This document shows positions 25,993 through 34,116 of a stretch of 60,491 nucleotides of DNA, one piece after another. The number at the start of each line of letters is the position of its first letter. Position 1 is the stretch's first letter. A model generated the notes under the pieces. It made no database searches. It saw only the letters and a list, made by a program, of their open reading frames with translations, and was not told the origin of the DNA. Source of the DNA: Desulfovibrionales bacterium (GTDB taxonomy: Bacteria > Desulfobacterota > Desulfovibrionia > Desulfovibrionales > Desulfomicrobiaceae); assembly GCA_012727715.1 (NCBI GenBank), contig JAAYGN010000027.1, positions 1 to 60,491 on the forward strand. Direction: 5' to 3'. The position numbers and the translations under genes were made by a program.

Positions 25993-27201
25993 CTATTGGG
26001 CAGCCTCAATTTTGGCTTTGATAGCTTTGGCTACCTGACGACCCAGTTCTTTACATTCAGCCAATTTTTCATGATTGGGCACATTTTTTACCTTAACTCC
26101 AGGCTCCACAACTTCAACTTTAGCTGTTTTGAGCCAGTCAGAGATGGTATTCACGCCTTCACCACTCCAGCCAAAGGAGCCAAAGGCTGCACCTACTCGA
26201 CCCAAGGGACGTAAGCCTTGCATATAGGTCAGGAAATTGGCAACCAGGGGCATTATACCATTATTATGTGTGGGAGAGCCGCAAATGATACCTGTGGCTG
26301 TGGCCAACTCACCCATAACATCACTATGATGGTATTCTTTTAGGTGCATAATTTTTACAGCCACACCTTCTTCCATAACCCCTTCAGCAATGGCTTTGGC
26401 CATTTTTTCTGTAGATTGCCACATGGTGTCATAAACAATGACAGCCTTGTTGTGGGGGCGTTGTTCGGCATAATCGCGGTAGGCCTTGAGAATGGTGTCC
26501 ACATGGGAGCGCCAGATAAGTCCATGGTCTGGAGCGATCATGTCGATTTCCAGGCCGAGTTTGGCCACATCGTTGAGTACAGCAGTAACCCGATTGGAGT
26601 ATGGCAGGACAATATTGTGGTAATAGTGGGAGCTGAGGTCCATAAGCATGGGCAGATCTACTTCATCATCAAATCGTTGGCTAGAGGCGATATTTTGGCC
26701 AAAAGCATCATTGGAAATAAGCAGCTTGTCTTCGGCAAGATAGGAGAACATGGAATCGGGCCAATGGAGCATACGCGTTTCCATAAAGTGCACAGTACGC
26801 TTACCGAGGGAAATACTATCTCCACTTTGGACAGGATGATAGGGCCAGTCAGGCTGGTGAAAATGATCCAAAAGAGCCCGATGTCCCATTTTAGAGCAAA
26901 AAACTTTTTCCGGCTTAGTCTTATCCATTAAAAAGGGCATGGCTCCAGCGTGGTCTGGTTCAATATGATTACAGACAATGTAGTCAATTTTTTCCAGAGG
27001 AATAAGGGAACGAATTTGGTGATAAAGGTCCATTTGAAATGGAGCTGGCACAGAATCAAACAACGTGATTTTATCATCCATGACCAGGTAGGCATTATAG
27101 GTGGTGCCTTGGGGAGATCTGGAATATCCATGAAAATCGTGGATGTTCCAGTCCACAACACCAACCCAGTAAATATCTTTTTTAATTTCAACAACAGGCA
27201 T
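25993..27201 (-). CDS. roo: Rubredoxin:oxygen oxidoreductase (flavodiiron protein)
   Basis: A 402-residue class A flavodiiron protein, the same length as the Desulfovibrio gigas enzyme. The N-terminal metallo-beta-lactamase-like domain holds all six iron ligands: His79, Glu81, Asp83, His146, Asp165 and His226. The C-terminal flavodoxin domain (from about 252) starts AVIVYDTMWQSTEKMA for FMN binding and includes GSPTHNNGI and FGSFGWSGEG. It reduces oxygen (or NO) to water using electrons from rubredoxin, in the cytoplasm. AAGGAG precedes the ATG. The rubredoxin gene is directly upstream on the same strand, which fits its electron donor. Confidence 0.96.
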   Translation of the reverse strand: MPVVEIKKDIYWVGVVDWNIHDFHGYSRSPQGTTYNAYLVMDDKITLFDSVPAPFQMDLYHQIRSLIPLEKIDYIVCNHIEPDHAGAMPFLMDKTKPEKVFCSKMGHRALLDHFHQPDWPYHPVQSGDSISLGKRTVHFMETRMLHWPDSMFSYLAEDKLLISNDAFGQNIASSQRFDDEVDLPMLMDLSSHYYHNIVLPYSNRVTAVLNDVAKLGLEIDMIAPDHGLIWRSHVDTILKAYRDYAEQRPHNKAVIVYDTMWQSTEKMAKAIAEGVMEEGVAVKIMHLKEYHHSDVMGELATATGIICGSPTHNNGIMPLVANFLTYMQGLRPLGRVGAAFGSFGWSGEGVNTISDWLKTAKVEVVEPGVKVKNVPNHEKLAECKELGRQVAKAIKAKIEAAQ

Positions 27202-27280
27202 TATGAAACTCCTTAGTCTCTATTGACGGTCCCAAGGACCAATGATCATGAAAAAGAAGCAGCATTGCGGCAGACCGTAA

Positions 27281-27293
27281 GTTGCGATGCAAC
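27281..27293 (-). promoter_or_regulatory. Palindrome upstream of roo (possible operator)
   Basis: GTTGC-GAT-GCAAC is a perfect 5-3-5 inverted repeat 80 bases before the roo start codon. A second one, GGTCC-CAA-GGACC (27228-27240), lies closer to the gene. Either could be a regulator site; neither matches a consensus I can name with confidence. Confidence 0.3.
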
Positions 27294-27305
27294 AAAAGCA
27301 TAAAA

Positions 27306-27341
27306 CACTCATGAGGTCACTACAATTTGAGTAACCTCATG
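27306..27341 (-). terminator. Hairpin between rubredoxin and roo, probable weak terminator
   Basis: CATGAGGTTACT / AGTGACCTCATG (27330-27341 and 27310-27321) form a 12-bp stem with one mismatch and an 8-base loop. On the minus strand GTGTTTTATG follows, a short T tract. It comes 44 bases after the rubredoxin stop, so roo probably has its own promoter as well. Confidence 0.55.
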
Positions 27342-27384
27342 ACTGTTTCAAACTGCATAAGGGAGGCAAAGGGTTGAGTACTTT

Positions 27385-27546
27385 TTAGCTTTCTTTGATA
27401 AAGTCTTCTTTACCTACTCCACAAATGGGACAAACCCAGTCATCTGGGATATCTTCAAACTTTGTTCCAGGGGCAACGCCATTATCTGGATCGCCCTCTG
27501 CAGGATCATACACATAACCACAGACAGTACAAATGTATTTATCCAT
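27385..27546 (-). CDS. rd: Rubredoxin
   Basis: A 53-residue rubredoxin, too short for usual ORF cut-offs. It opens [20 protein letters not shown] and ends [15 protein letters not shown]. The four iron-binding Cys are at 6, 9, 39 and 42 (two CxxCG motifs). Rubredoxin carries one electron per Fe(SCys)4 centre and is the donor for the Roo protein encoded next on the same strand. GGAGG lies just before the ATG at 27544-27546. The perR gene is 82 bases upstream in the same direction, so perR, rubredoxin and roo form a functional oxygen-response set. Confidence 0.96.
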   Translation of the reverse strand: MDKYICTVCGYVYDPAEGDPDNGVAPGTKFEDIPDDWVCPICGVGKEDFIKES

Positions 27547-27628
27547 TATTTACCTCCAGAGATTTCTCTAGAAAACAATAAGAGCTAATACCAGCTGAAA
27601 ATAGTTTTTTCATCTGTAAGTATATGCC

Positions 27629-28048
27629 TTAAGAATACTTAGTGTTGCGGGTGGGTCTTTGGCATTGAGGGCAAATACCAGCAAATTCAAGCAGAAACCC
27701 CGTGACTTGAAAATCTGTATCTAAGCCTTGGTCTACCCCGTTTAAAGCCGGAGCATTAAAAATATCCCCTACTTTGCCACACTTGCAACATCGGATATGA
27801 TGATGGGGCGACATGTCACCATCAAAGCGTTTTTGCCCGGCAGCATTCTCCAACTTGCGGACCAGGCCTAGGTTGCTCAGAATCTCTAGGTTACGGTACA
27901 CTGTACCCAAGCTGATGCGTGGCAAACGCTTGCGTACAAGACTGTAGATCTCATCTGCTGTGGGATGGGTTTTGACTCCTTGCAGTTCTTCCAAAATAAT
28001 TTTGCGTTGGTTGGTAACGCGCATGTCTTTCCCTAGTAATTTTCTCAT
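27629..28048 (-). CDS. perR: Fur-family peroxide-type regulator (PerR-like)
   Basis: A 139-residue Fur-superfamily repressor. The N-terminal winged helix contains RVTNQRKIILEEL and RISLGTVYRNLEILSNLGLV. The metal region has SPHHHIRCCKCGKV, and the structural zinc site is two CxxC pairs (CCKC and CPQC). The genomic company, rubredoxin, roo and cytochrome bd, favours PerR over Fur. A palindrome over its likely -10 element suggests autoregulation. GAGGGGGTG precedes the ATG. Peroxide sensing is inferred from context and family, not shown by a unique residue. Confidence 0.88.
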   Translation of the reverse strand: MRKLLGKDMRVTNQRKIILEELQGVKTHPTADEIYSLVRKRLPRISLGTVYRNLEILSNLGLVRKLENAAGQKRFDGDMSPHHHIRCCKCGKVGDIFNAPALNGVDQGLDTDFQVTGFLLEFAGICPQCQRPTRNTKYS

Positions 28049-28071
28049 AACACCCCCTCGTATAAATGTTA

Positions 28072-28109
28072 TAAGAACTATTCTTAATTAACAAATGAGC
28101 CACTGTCAA
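28072..28109 (-). promoter_or_regulatory. perR promoter with overlapping Fur/PerR-type operator
   Basis: On the minus strand TTGACA (28109-28104), an 18-base spacer and AAGAAT (28085-28080) make a plausible sigma-70 promoter. The inverted repeat TAAGAA-TAG-TTCTTA (28086-28072) covers the -10. Its position fits a repressor site for PerR on its own gene, 24 bases before the start codon. Confidence 0.6.
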
Positions 28110-28123
28110 TAAATCAAGGCTTT

Positions 28124-29131
28124 TTAGTCTGAAATAGTTTGAACCAATGCAACAATATTTTCAGAGGTAAGATGTTCCATGCAGGTTTGTGTTTGGGTGC
28201 AGTTATTTTGTCCGTGCAAGGAGCATGGAGCTTTGGGACAGGCGAGTTGATAAACGATATCTTTTGGACCGGAAGGATAAAAACCCCATTCTTGAGTCGT
28301 AGGTCCAAAGAGGGCAATGACAGGGGTGTTTATTGCTGTGGCCAGGTGCATGGGGCCAGAGTCACCCGAAATAAGACAATAACAATGACACAAAAGTGCC
28401 GCAGTCTGACGCAGGGATGTGGTATTGGTCAGGTCCTGATTCCAGTTGGGTGCAAGAGGTTTGGGATTGTGCCCAATAATAATGACCTCATGGCCTTGGG
28501 ACTTTAAAAGTTGAATTACTTGCTGCCAGATTTTAGGGGCAGGGCTTTTGGCAGGGTGGGTGGCATAGGGGTGAATGGCCACAGGGCGTGTGAGTCCCAA
28601 AGTGTGCAATGTTTGGGTGGCCAGTTGTAATTCCTCAGGAGTAAGAAATATTTTGGGTCGCAGGAGACTTGGGTGAGGAGGATAGTTCTCCAGAGCCAGA
28701 CTATATCTTTGGGGTACATTAGTTTTTTTGAGGCGTGTGGAAAAAAAATTATGACGAGTAGCCAAAAAAAGTCTGCGTTCTAAAGAATATTTGGCATAGG
28801 AAAACTTTGGGCCAGGCCAGGTAAGGGCCAAGAAAGAGGTTCGCAGGTTTTTATGCAAGTCCAGCAGAGGGAGATGTCCAAAATTTTGCCGCAAAGAGTG
28901 GCAAAAGGAAAGCCAGGCTGAACCATGCAGATCTTGGTCATGAACAGTAAGTATCTGGCTCACTGCTGGGTGGTGTTCAAAGATAGGGGCCAAGGTGGAG
29001 CGGGTGACCATATGAAAACGCATCCCCCTTTTCACGTGCCAATAGTTCAGAACTCCTGTGGTTAAGATAACATCACCCAAAACTCCCAGGCGAATAGCCA
29101 GATATTCTTTATGGTTTCTTTTTTCTGACAC
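28124..29131 (-). CDS. Glycosyltransferase family 9 (heptosyltransferase-like)
   Basis: A 335-residue GT-B enzyme of the ADP-heptose:LPS heptosyltransferase family. The N-terminal part reads YLAIRLGVLGDVILTTGVLNY, and the donor site is LISGDSGPMHLATAINTPVIALFGPTT, both diagnostic for GT9. It adds heptose to the LPS inner core at the cytoplasmic membrane face. The Cys pattern near the end (ACPKAPCSLHGQNNCTQTQTC) is also seen in WaaF/WaaQ-type enzymes. The start is a GTG at 29129-29131 with AAAGGA upstream; the nearby ATG is out of frame. It is 12 bases after a GT4 gene in the same operon as gmhB, which makes the heptose donor. Confidence 0.9.
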   Translation of the reverse strand: MSEKRNHKEYLAIRLGVLGDVILTTGVLNYWHVKRGMRFHMVTRSTLAPIFEHHPAVSQILTVHDQDLHGSAWLSFCHSLRQNFGHLPLLDLHKNLRTSFLALTWPGPKFSYAKYSLERRLFLATRHNFFSTRLKKTNVPQRYSLALENYPPHPSLLRPKIFLTPEELQLATQTLHTLGLTRPVAIHPYATHPAKSPAPKIWQQVIQLLKSQGHEVIIIGHNPKPLAPNWNQDLTNTTSLRQTAALLCHCYCLISGDSGPMHLATAINTPVIALFGPTTQEWGFYPSGPKDIVYQLACPKAPCSLHGQNNCTQTQTCMEHLTSENIVALVQTISD

Positions 29132-29143
29132 ACATATTCCTTT

Positions 29144-30268
29144 TTAGGGACAAAGTTCGGTATACACATCCATGAGTCGGCGACTTGTTTGCTGCCAATG
29201 AAATTTTTGCACATGCTTTAGGCCCCTGGTGATCATGGTATGACGCAGTTCATTATCCCCGAGCACTTGTTCTACAGTATGAGCCAGGGCAGAAATATCT
29301 CCAGGGGGTAGGTACAAGGCCGCATCCCCCCCCGGCTCACTAAAACAGGAGCCTGTTGAGGTGATAACCGGAGTTTGGCTGGCCAAAGCCTCCACAATAG
29401 GAATGCCAAAGCCTTCAGCCAGGGAAGGATACACAAAAACTTGCGCCATCTGATAGAGTCCTGGGAGATCTTCATCAGGTACTCGTCCCAAAAACAGTAT
29501 AGAAGATGACAGTCCTAAAGTTGCTGCATCTTGCTGTAGCTGCTTTTGCAGTGGTCCTGTTCCAGCTAAAACCAGTGCTGGCCGATGAGTGCTGGGTATT
29601 TTTGCCAGGGCCTGAATCAAAAAATGCACTCCTTTGCGTTCAATGAGCGAGCCCACGTAAAAGATATACTCTTGGGGGAGATGATATTTTTGACGTAGCA
29701 GTATGCGTGCTGCCGGATGTATGGGGATAGCAAAGTGAGGGGTGTAGCTTTGATAAACAACGCGCACGCGGTCCAAGGATATGGCAAATAGCTCACACAG
29801 ATCTTCGGCAGTTTTGTGGCTGATGGCAATGACACAATGGGCCCGTAGGCAACTGCTTTTATACTTGGTCCTATAAATGTGGCGATCCAACCAGGGATAA
29901 AGTTGGGGGTGAGTTAAAAAAAGCAGATCATGCATGGTCACCACTGTACGGGTGGATGTCCCAAATGAGGTGAGCGGCAGTTCATGGGACAAGCCATGAA
30001 AGATATGCAGGTTATCTTTTTGGGCTGTTTTAGGAATGCCAAGAGATCGCCATAGAGCTGGAGCAAGTTGTCCTAGGGGGCCTGGCTGGCAAAGAACAGG
30101 ATTATGGCCTTGTTGTGAAGCCAAAAATGATTGGGGAATTTGTGCAGAATATAGGTAGTATTGATGGGCTGGAAAATAATGCATCAGCCCAGCGAGAGTT
30201 GATCGGGAATAGTTACCCAGTCCCGTAGGGTTGTGAAAAAAACGCTTGGCGTCAAATCCGATGTGCAT
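29144..30268 (-). CDS. Glycosyltransferase family 4
   Basis: A 374-residue retaining GT-B glycosyltransferase. It begins MHIGFDAKRFFHNPTGLGNYSR, the usual TGxG acceptor-side start for mannosyl- or glucosyltransferases. The donor side has FYVGSLIERKGVHFLIQAL, LVLAGTGPL and the EX7E signature in SLAEGFGIPIVEALA. I set the start at the ATG 30266-30268, which overlaps the gmhB end by 17 bases; a TTG-started longer frame to 30292 adds 8 atypical residues. With gmhB before and a heptosyltransferase after, it probably works on the LPS core. The sugar is unknown. Confidence 0.87.
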   Translation of the reverse strand: MHIGFDAKRFFHNPTGLGNYSRSTLAGLMHYFPAHQYYLYSAQIPQSFLASQQGHNPVLCQPGPLGQLAPALWRSLGIPKTAQKDNLHIFHGLSHELPLTSFGTSTRTVVTMHDLLFLTHPQLYPWLDRHIYRTKYKSSCLRAHCVIAISHKTAEDLCELFAISLDRVRVVYQSYTPHFAIPIHPAARILLRQKYHLPQEYIFYVGSLIERKGVHFLIQALAKIPSTHRPALVLAGTGPLQKQLQQDAATLGLSSSILFLGRVPDEDLPGLYQMAQVFVYPSLAEGFGIPIVEALASQTPVITSTGSCFSEPGGDAALYLPPGDISALAHTVEQVLGDNELRHTMITRGLKHVQKFHWQQTSRRLMDVYTELCP

Positions 30269-30869
30269 GCACAAGTACCCTGTTTTGCACAAGATGAGAG
30301 AGGTAGTCCCCTAAAGATTTGGCTTGCACGGTTGGCCAGCCTAGCTTGGCAGGACATTTTTGCACAGACAATGCCAAAGGAGGTAAGCCAAGTTTTTTTG
30401 CTTCCTGTTGTCCGTGGCCAGTATGCACCAATACAGTCTCAGCGCAACCAATGGTAAGGCCAAAGTCAATATCTGATTTTTTGTCACCGATCATGACTGT
30501 TTCTTGAGAACAAAGATCGTGTTGCACAGAAAGGGTGTGCCACAAACCAGGCAGTGGTTTGCGACAATCACACATGGTGTCTGGAGCATGGGGACAAAAG
30601 GCCGTGTCTGTTAAGGTCATTTCTTGCTCAGCCAAGATGGATAAGAGCTGGCTGTGGACTCGTTCGTAATCGTCCAGGGTGAAATATCCCCGACCAAGGC
30701 CGCTTTGGTTGGTTACCAAAAAAAAACGACAGCCCAGCTTGGTGAGTAAACGCCAGGGCCTTGGCAGTCCAGGGATCAGTTGGACCTGCTTGGGATCAGA
30801 CAAGTAGTGTTGTTCCTCAATCAAAGTGCCGTCACGATCAAGAAGGATAGTATTAATGGTCTGGTTCAT
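30252..30869 (-). CDS. gmhB: D-glycero-D-manno-heptose 1,7-bisphosphate 7-phosphatase (HAD family)
   Basis: A 205-residue HAD-IIIA phosphatase. Motif I is LLDRDGTLI (nucleophile and acid Asp), motif II is VTNQSG, and motif IV is IGDKKSDIDFG. The GmhB-specific zinc site is present as CPHAPDTMCDCRKP. It removes the 7-phosphate on the way to ADP-heptose for LPS. The downstream glycosyltransferases supply the context. The ATG at 30867-30869 has no clear Shine-Dalgarno. The 209-base region upstream separates it from the divergent ccm genes. Confidence 0.92.
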   Translation of the reverse strand: MNQTINTILLDRDGTLIEEQHYLSDPKQVQLIPGLPRPWRLLTKLGCRFFLVTNQSGLGRGYFTLDDYERVHSQLLSILAEQEMTLTDTAFCPHAPDTMCDCRKPLPGLWHTLSVQHDLCSQETVMIGDKKSDIDFGLTIGCAETVLVHTGHGQQEAKKLGLPPLALSVQKCPAKLGWPTVQAKSLGDYLSHLVQNRVLVHAHRI

Positions 30870-31078
30870 CGTTCATGGTGTAAGGGGATTATTATTGTTG
30901 CTTTGTGTGCATGAAGATAGAAAGAATTTTGCTTCTCGCCAAGTACGATTTTTCTTTTCACTTGCAATGCCCTTTAGGTTGGTTGGCAGGTATGGGTTTT
31001 GCATCTTTGCCCAGTCCAGTATGATGACATCTGCCAAGGGTCTGTGTAGTATGGATTATTATCAATAGCGGAGAGGAT

Positions 31079-31522
31079 ATGAGTAGCGCAAAGAATCAAA
31101 AATGGGTGTATATGGTGGCAGCTCTTTTGGTTGGTGCTGGTGTAGGCTACCTGATTGTGAGCGGGTTGTCGCAAAATTCCATGTACTTTTTAAATGTTTC
31201 AGAAGCATTGGCCATGCCAGCTGACAAACTGACTCAGGCCAGGCTCTTTGGGTCTGTGTCCGAGGAAGGATTGGTCAAGGACGAGCAGTCTTTGGGTGTA
31301 GATTTTTATGTTCTGGACAAGGATAATCCTCTTGATGCTATTTATGTGCAGTATCGAGGCGCAGTACCTGATACGTTTAAGCCAGGGGTAGAGGTTATTC
31401 TTGAAGGAGCCTTTATGGAAGGGGGACGGGACTTCAAGGCAACAACCTTGTTGACCAAATGTCCGTCTAAATATGAAAAAAATGACCAGGGGCAAATGCG
31501 ACCTCCAGGATATTCCAGTTAG
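31079..31522 (+). CDS. ccmE: Cytochrome c maturation haem chaperone CcmE, Cys-type
   Basis: A 147-residue membrane-anchored haem chaperone with a single N-terminal helix (about 9-29) and a periplasmic OB-fold domain. Classical CcmE binds haem covalently through a His in HxxxY. Here the motif is CPSKY, Cys128 and Tyr132, the CxxxY variant known from sulfate reducers and archaea. GVDFYVLDKDNP and PGVEVILEGAF are typical fold segments. GGAGAGG precedes the ATG. It heads the ccm cluster and receives haem from CcmABCD. Confidence 0.93.
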   Translation: MSSAKNQKWVYMVAALLVGAGVGYLIVSGLSQNSMYFLNVSEALAMPADKLTQARLFGSVSEEGLVKDEQSLGVDFYVLDKDNPLDAIYVQYRGAVPDTFKPGVEVILEGAFMEGGRDFKATTLLTKCPSKYEKNDQGQMRPPGYSS

Positions 31523-31573
31523 ATTTTCTTGTTCTTATTCTTCTGTTACATTATTTTATGAGGTACTTTGCAC

Positions 31574-33457
31574 ATGCATTCCATTAGTTTCGCTGCGCTT
31601 TTCTTAAGTATGTTGGCTGGAGTAGGTGTGGTCTCCTATGCTGGCGTGAAAGCTTTGAAAGATGATTTTTCCACAGTTGGCCTCTTAGAAAAAGGGCAAA
31701 TAGTTTTAACTATTGTGGTTTTATGTGTCTCAGCTGTGCTCTTGTACGCCTTGGCTGTGCGAGATTTTTCCTATGTTTATGTGCGAGACTACACAGATGC
31801 ACTTTTGCCCATGTTTTATGCCATAACTGCTTTTTGGGCCGGGCAAAATGGTTCGTTTTTATTTTGGTATTTGGGTGTGGCTGTTATGGGTTGGTGCATG
31901 ATCTATACTCCGGGCTATGCCCGTTTGGATGAACGCACCAAAGTTTTTTTCTGGCTTTTTTTCTTTTTAGTACAATTGTTTTTCCTTTTTGCCTTAACCG
32001 GGCCAAGTAATCCTTTCTTGCGCCTTGATCCAGTGCCAGCTGACGGCCGGGGCTTAAATCCCTTGTTGCAGCATCCAGGCATGATCATTCATCCTCCACT
32101 ACTTTTTTTGGGCTATGCCGGCTTTACTGTTCCCTGCTGTTTGGCCTTGGCTTCTCGTTTGTCTGGTAATGGATACGAGTGGCTCAATCTTGCGCGTAAC
32201 TGGGTTATCTTGTCTTGGATCTTATTGACATCAGGTATTATTTTAGGTGCTTGGTGGGCCTACTTGGAATTGGGCTGGGGTGGGTATTGGGCTTGGGATC
32301 CAGTGGAAAATTCCTCCCTTGTCCCGTGGCTTTCTGCAACAGCATTTATACATACTGCCATTGTGGGCAGAACTCGTAAGTCTCTTTTGCGTACCAATGT
32401 TTTTCTTGTATCTTTGACATTGCTTCTTTGTTTCTTTGCTACCTTTGTGGTGCGTAGTGGGCTTATTGACTCAGTACATGCCTTTGGTGGGAGTCGGATG
32501 GGGATTCCCCTTTTGGTTTTTATGGTCGTGAGTCTGGCTTTGACTCTTTATGTTTGCCTGGTCCCACGTGAGGATGATCCCAAGGATCTGGATGATTTTG
32601 TCAGTCGGCCAGGGATGCTCTTTCTTTCGGCCTGGCTTTTTCTTTTCCTGGCGTTGATTATCTTTTTCGGTATTCTGTGGCCAGTCATCAGCAGTATTTG
32701 GAGTGCCAATCCTGTGGGCTTGGAAGCAGGATTTTACAATCGTGTATGTCTGCCTCTTTTTGTCTTTTTGGCCTTGGTCATGCCCTTTTGTCCCTGGTTA
32801 GGGCAAAAAGGGGGCATCAAGGACAAGGGAAGCGTGATGGCCATTATTGCTGTTGGGTTGGGCATAGCCGGGGTTTTGTATGCTCTGGGCTATCAAAAAC
32901 CATTGGCCCTCATGGCTGCTGCAGCCAGTGCCATGATCATGGTTTCGGTATTTTTGGTCTTTGTGCGTGAAGCTTCTTTACGAACTTTTAAACCCGCCTG
33001 GGGAGCGTACGGAGTACATCTGGGTGTTGCCCTCATGGTTTTGGGCGTCGCTTTTTCCGGTCCGTACAAAATTGAGCAAAATGCTGTGTTACATACAGGT
33101 GAGACCATGACCGTAGGGGAGTATACCTTTACCTATGAAGGATTGCGTCATGACCATGATCATCCGGCCATGAATGTGCACGAGGCCCGTTTGGTGGCTA
33201 GCCGGGACGGAAAGGTCGTAGGCATCATGACTCCCCAAAAGCGACTGTATCATAGTTTTAGCCAGTCCAGTTTTGCTGAAGTCTCTGTTATCCCGTCCTT
33301 GGGTAGCGAGATTTATGCAACCCTTTTGGGTTTTGATGAACAAGATACAGCCAGTGTACGTGTGAGTATTAATCCATTGGTGAATTGGATCTGGATTGGG
33401 GGAACCTTATCTTGTCTTTTGGCATTTTTTTGCTGGAGAAAGATTGAGCATCCATGA
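31574..33457 (+). CDS. ccmF: Cytochrome c haem lyase subunit CcmF
   Basis: A 627-residue polytopic protein with about 15 helices. The haem-handling WWD region reads LELGWGGYWAWDPVENSS, and the flanking periplasmic His residues include HPGMIIHPPLLF. CcmF attaches haem from CcmE to apocytochromes c in the periplasm. I use the ATG at 31574, with GAGG about 10 bases upstream; a TTG at 31568 would add two residues. Its stop overlaps the ccmA start (ATGA). Classical CcmF works with CcmH; no ccmH gene is present here. Confidence 0.95.
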   Translation: MHSISFAALFLSMLAGVGVVSYAGVKALKDDFSTVGLLEKGQIVLTIVVLCVSAVLLYALAVRDFSYVYVRDYTDALLPMFYAITAFWAGQNGSFLFWYLGVAVMGWCMIYTPGYARLDERTKVFFWLFFFLVQLFFLFALTGPSNPFLRLDPVPADGRGLNPLLQHPGMIIHPPLLFLGYAGFTVPCCLALASRLSGNGYEWLNLARNWVILSWILLTSGIILGAWWAYLELGWGGYWAWDPVENSSLVPWLSATAFIHTAIVGRTRKSLLRTNVFLVSLTLLLCFFATFVVRSGLIDSVHAFGGSRMGIPLLVFMVVSLALTLYVCLVPREDDPKDLDDFVSRPGMLFLSAWLFLFLALIIFFGILWPVISSIWSANPVGLEAGFYNRVCLPLFVFLALVMPFCPWLGQKGGIKDKGSVMAIIAVGLGIAGVLYALGYQKPLALMAAAASAMIMVSVFLVFVREASLRTFKPAWGAYGVHLGVALMVLGVAFSGPYKIEQNAVLHTGETMTVGEYTFTYEGLRHDHDHPAMNVHEARLVASRDGKVVGIMTPQKRLYHSFSQSSFAEVSVIPSLGSEIYATLLGFDEQDTASVRVSINPLVNWIWIGGTLSCLLAFFCWRKIEHP

Positions 33458-34116
33458 GTGAGGCTGAACCTTTGTTGCGTCTGTCCCAGGTAGGTCATTT
33501 TTTTGGGTCACGCCTGATTTTCAAGGGTGTATCCTGTACCCTGGATCAAGGACAGATTATGTTGGTGGCTGGTCCCAATGGAGCTGGAAAGTCCACTCTT
33601 TTAAAAGTCATGGCCGGGCTTTTGGAGCCAACTGCAGGAGTGGTTACCAGGCAGGTTGCACATAAGAATATGGCCTTTATGGGTCATCAGACTTTTGTCT
33701 ATGCAGCCATGACGGCTCTGGCCAATTTGGAGTTTTGGAATGCCTTGTATGGCCGTGGTCTTAAGGAGAAAGCCATCATTGATCTTTTGGATCGGGTTGG
33801 ACTCAAGGGTTTTGCCCTGGAGCTGGCAGGTACCTTTTCCCGCGGTATGGCTCAACGCTTGTCCTTGGCCCGTGTCCTTCTTATTGAACCAGAGCTTATT
33901 TTTCTTGATGAGCCAGCCACAGGATTGGATAGAGCCTCCCAGGCAATTTTGCATGGTGAGTTGACAATGGCACGTCAACGTGGAGCTGGCATTGTCTGGA
34001 TTTCTCATGATTTAGAACGCGACCTGGGTCAGGCAGATATGTTGTTGTACCTCAATAGAGGTCAAATGAGTTATTATGGTCCTGGGGCAGATTTTGATCT
34101 TGAGGAGCAAGCATGA
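33454..34116 (+). CDS. ccmA: Haem exporter ATPase CcmA
   Basis: A 220-residue ABC ATPase: Walker A GPNGAGKST, signature FSRGMAQRLSLAR, Walker B LIFLDEPATGLD and the H-loop ISHD. CcmA uses ATP with CcmB and CcmC to release holo-CcmE. The first four bases overlap ccmF, and the last four overlap ccmB, so translation is coupled along the operon. Confidence 0.94.
   Translation: MSEAEPLLRLSQVGHFFGSRLIFKGVSCTLDQGQIMLVAGPNGAGKSTLLKVMAGLLEPTAGVVTRQVAHKNMAFMGHQTFVYAAMTALANLEFWNALYGRGLKEKAIIDLLDRVGLKGFALELAGTFSRGMAQRLSLARVLLIEPELIFLDEPATGLDRASQAILHGELTMARQRGAGIVWISHDLERDLGQADMLLYLNRGQMSYYGPGADFDLEEQA

Noticed and set aside
26344-26931. 195-codon plus-strand frame inside roo
   Set aside because: Fully antisense to a protein with all diiron ligands in place.
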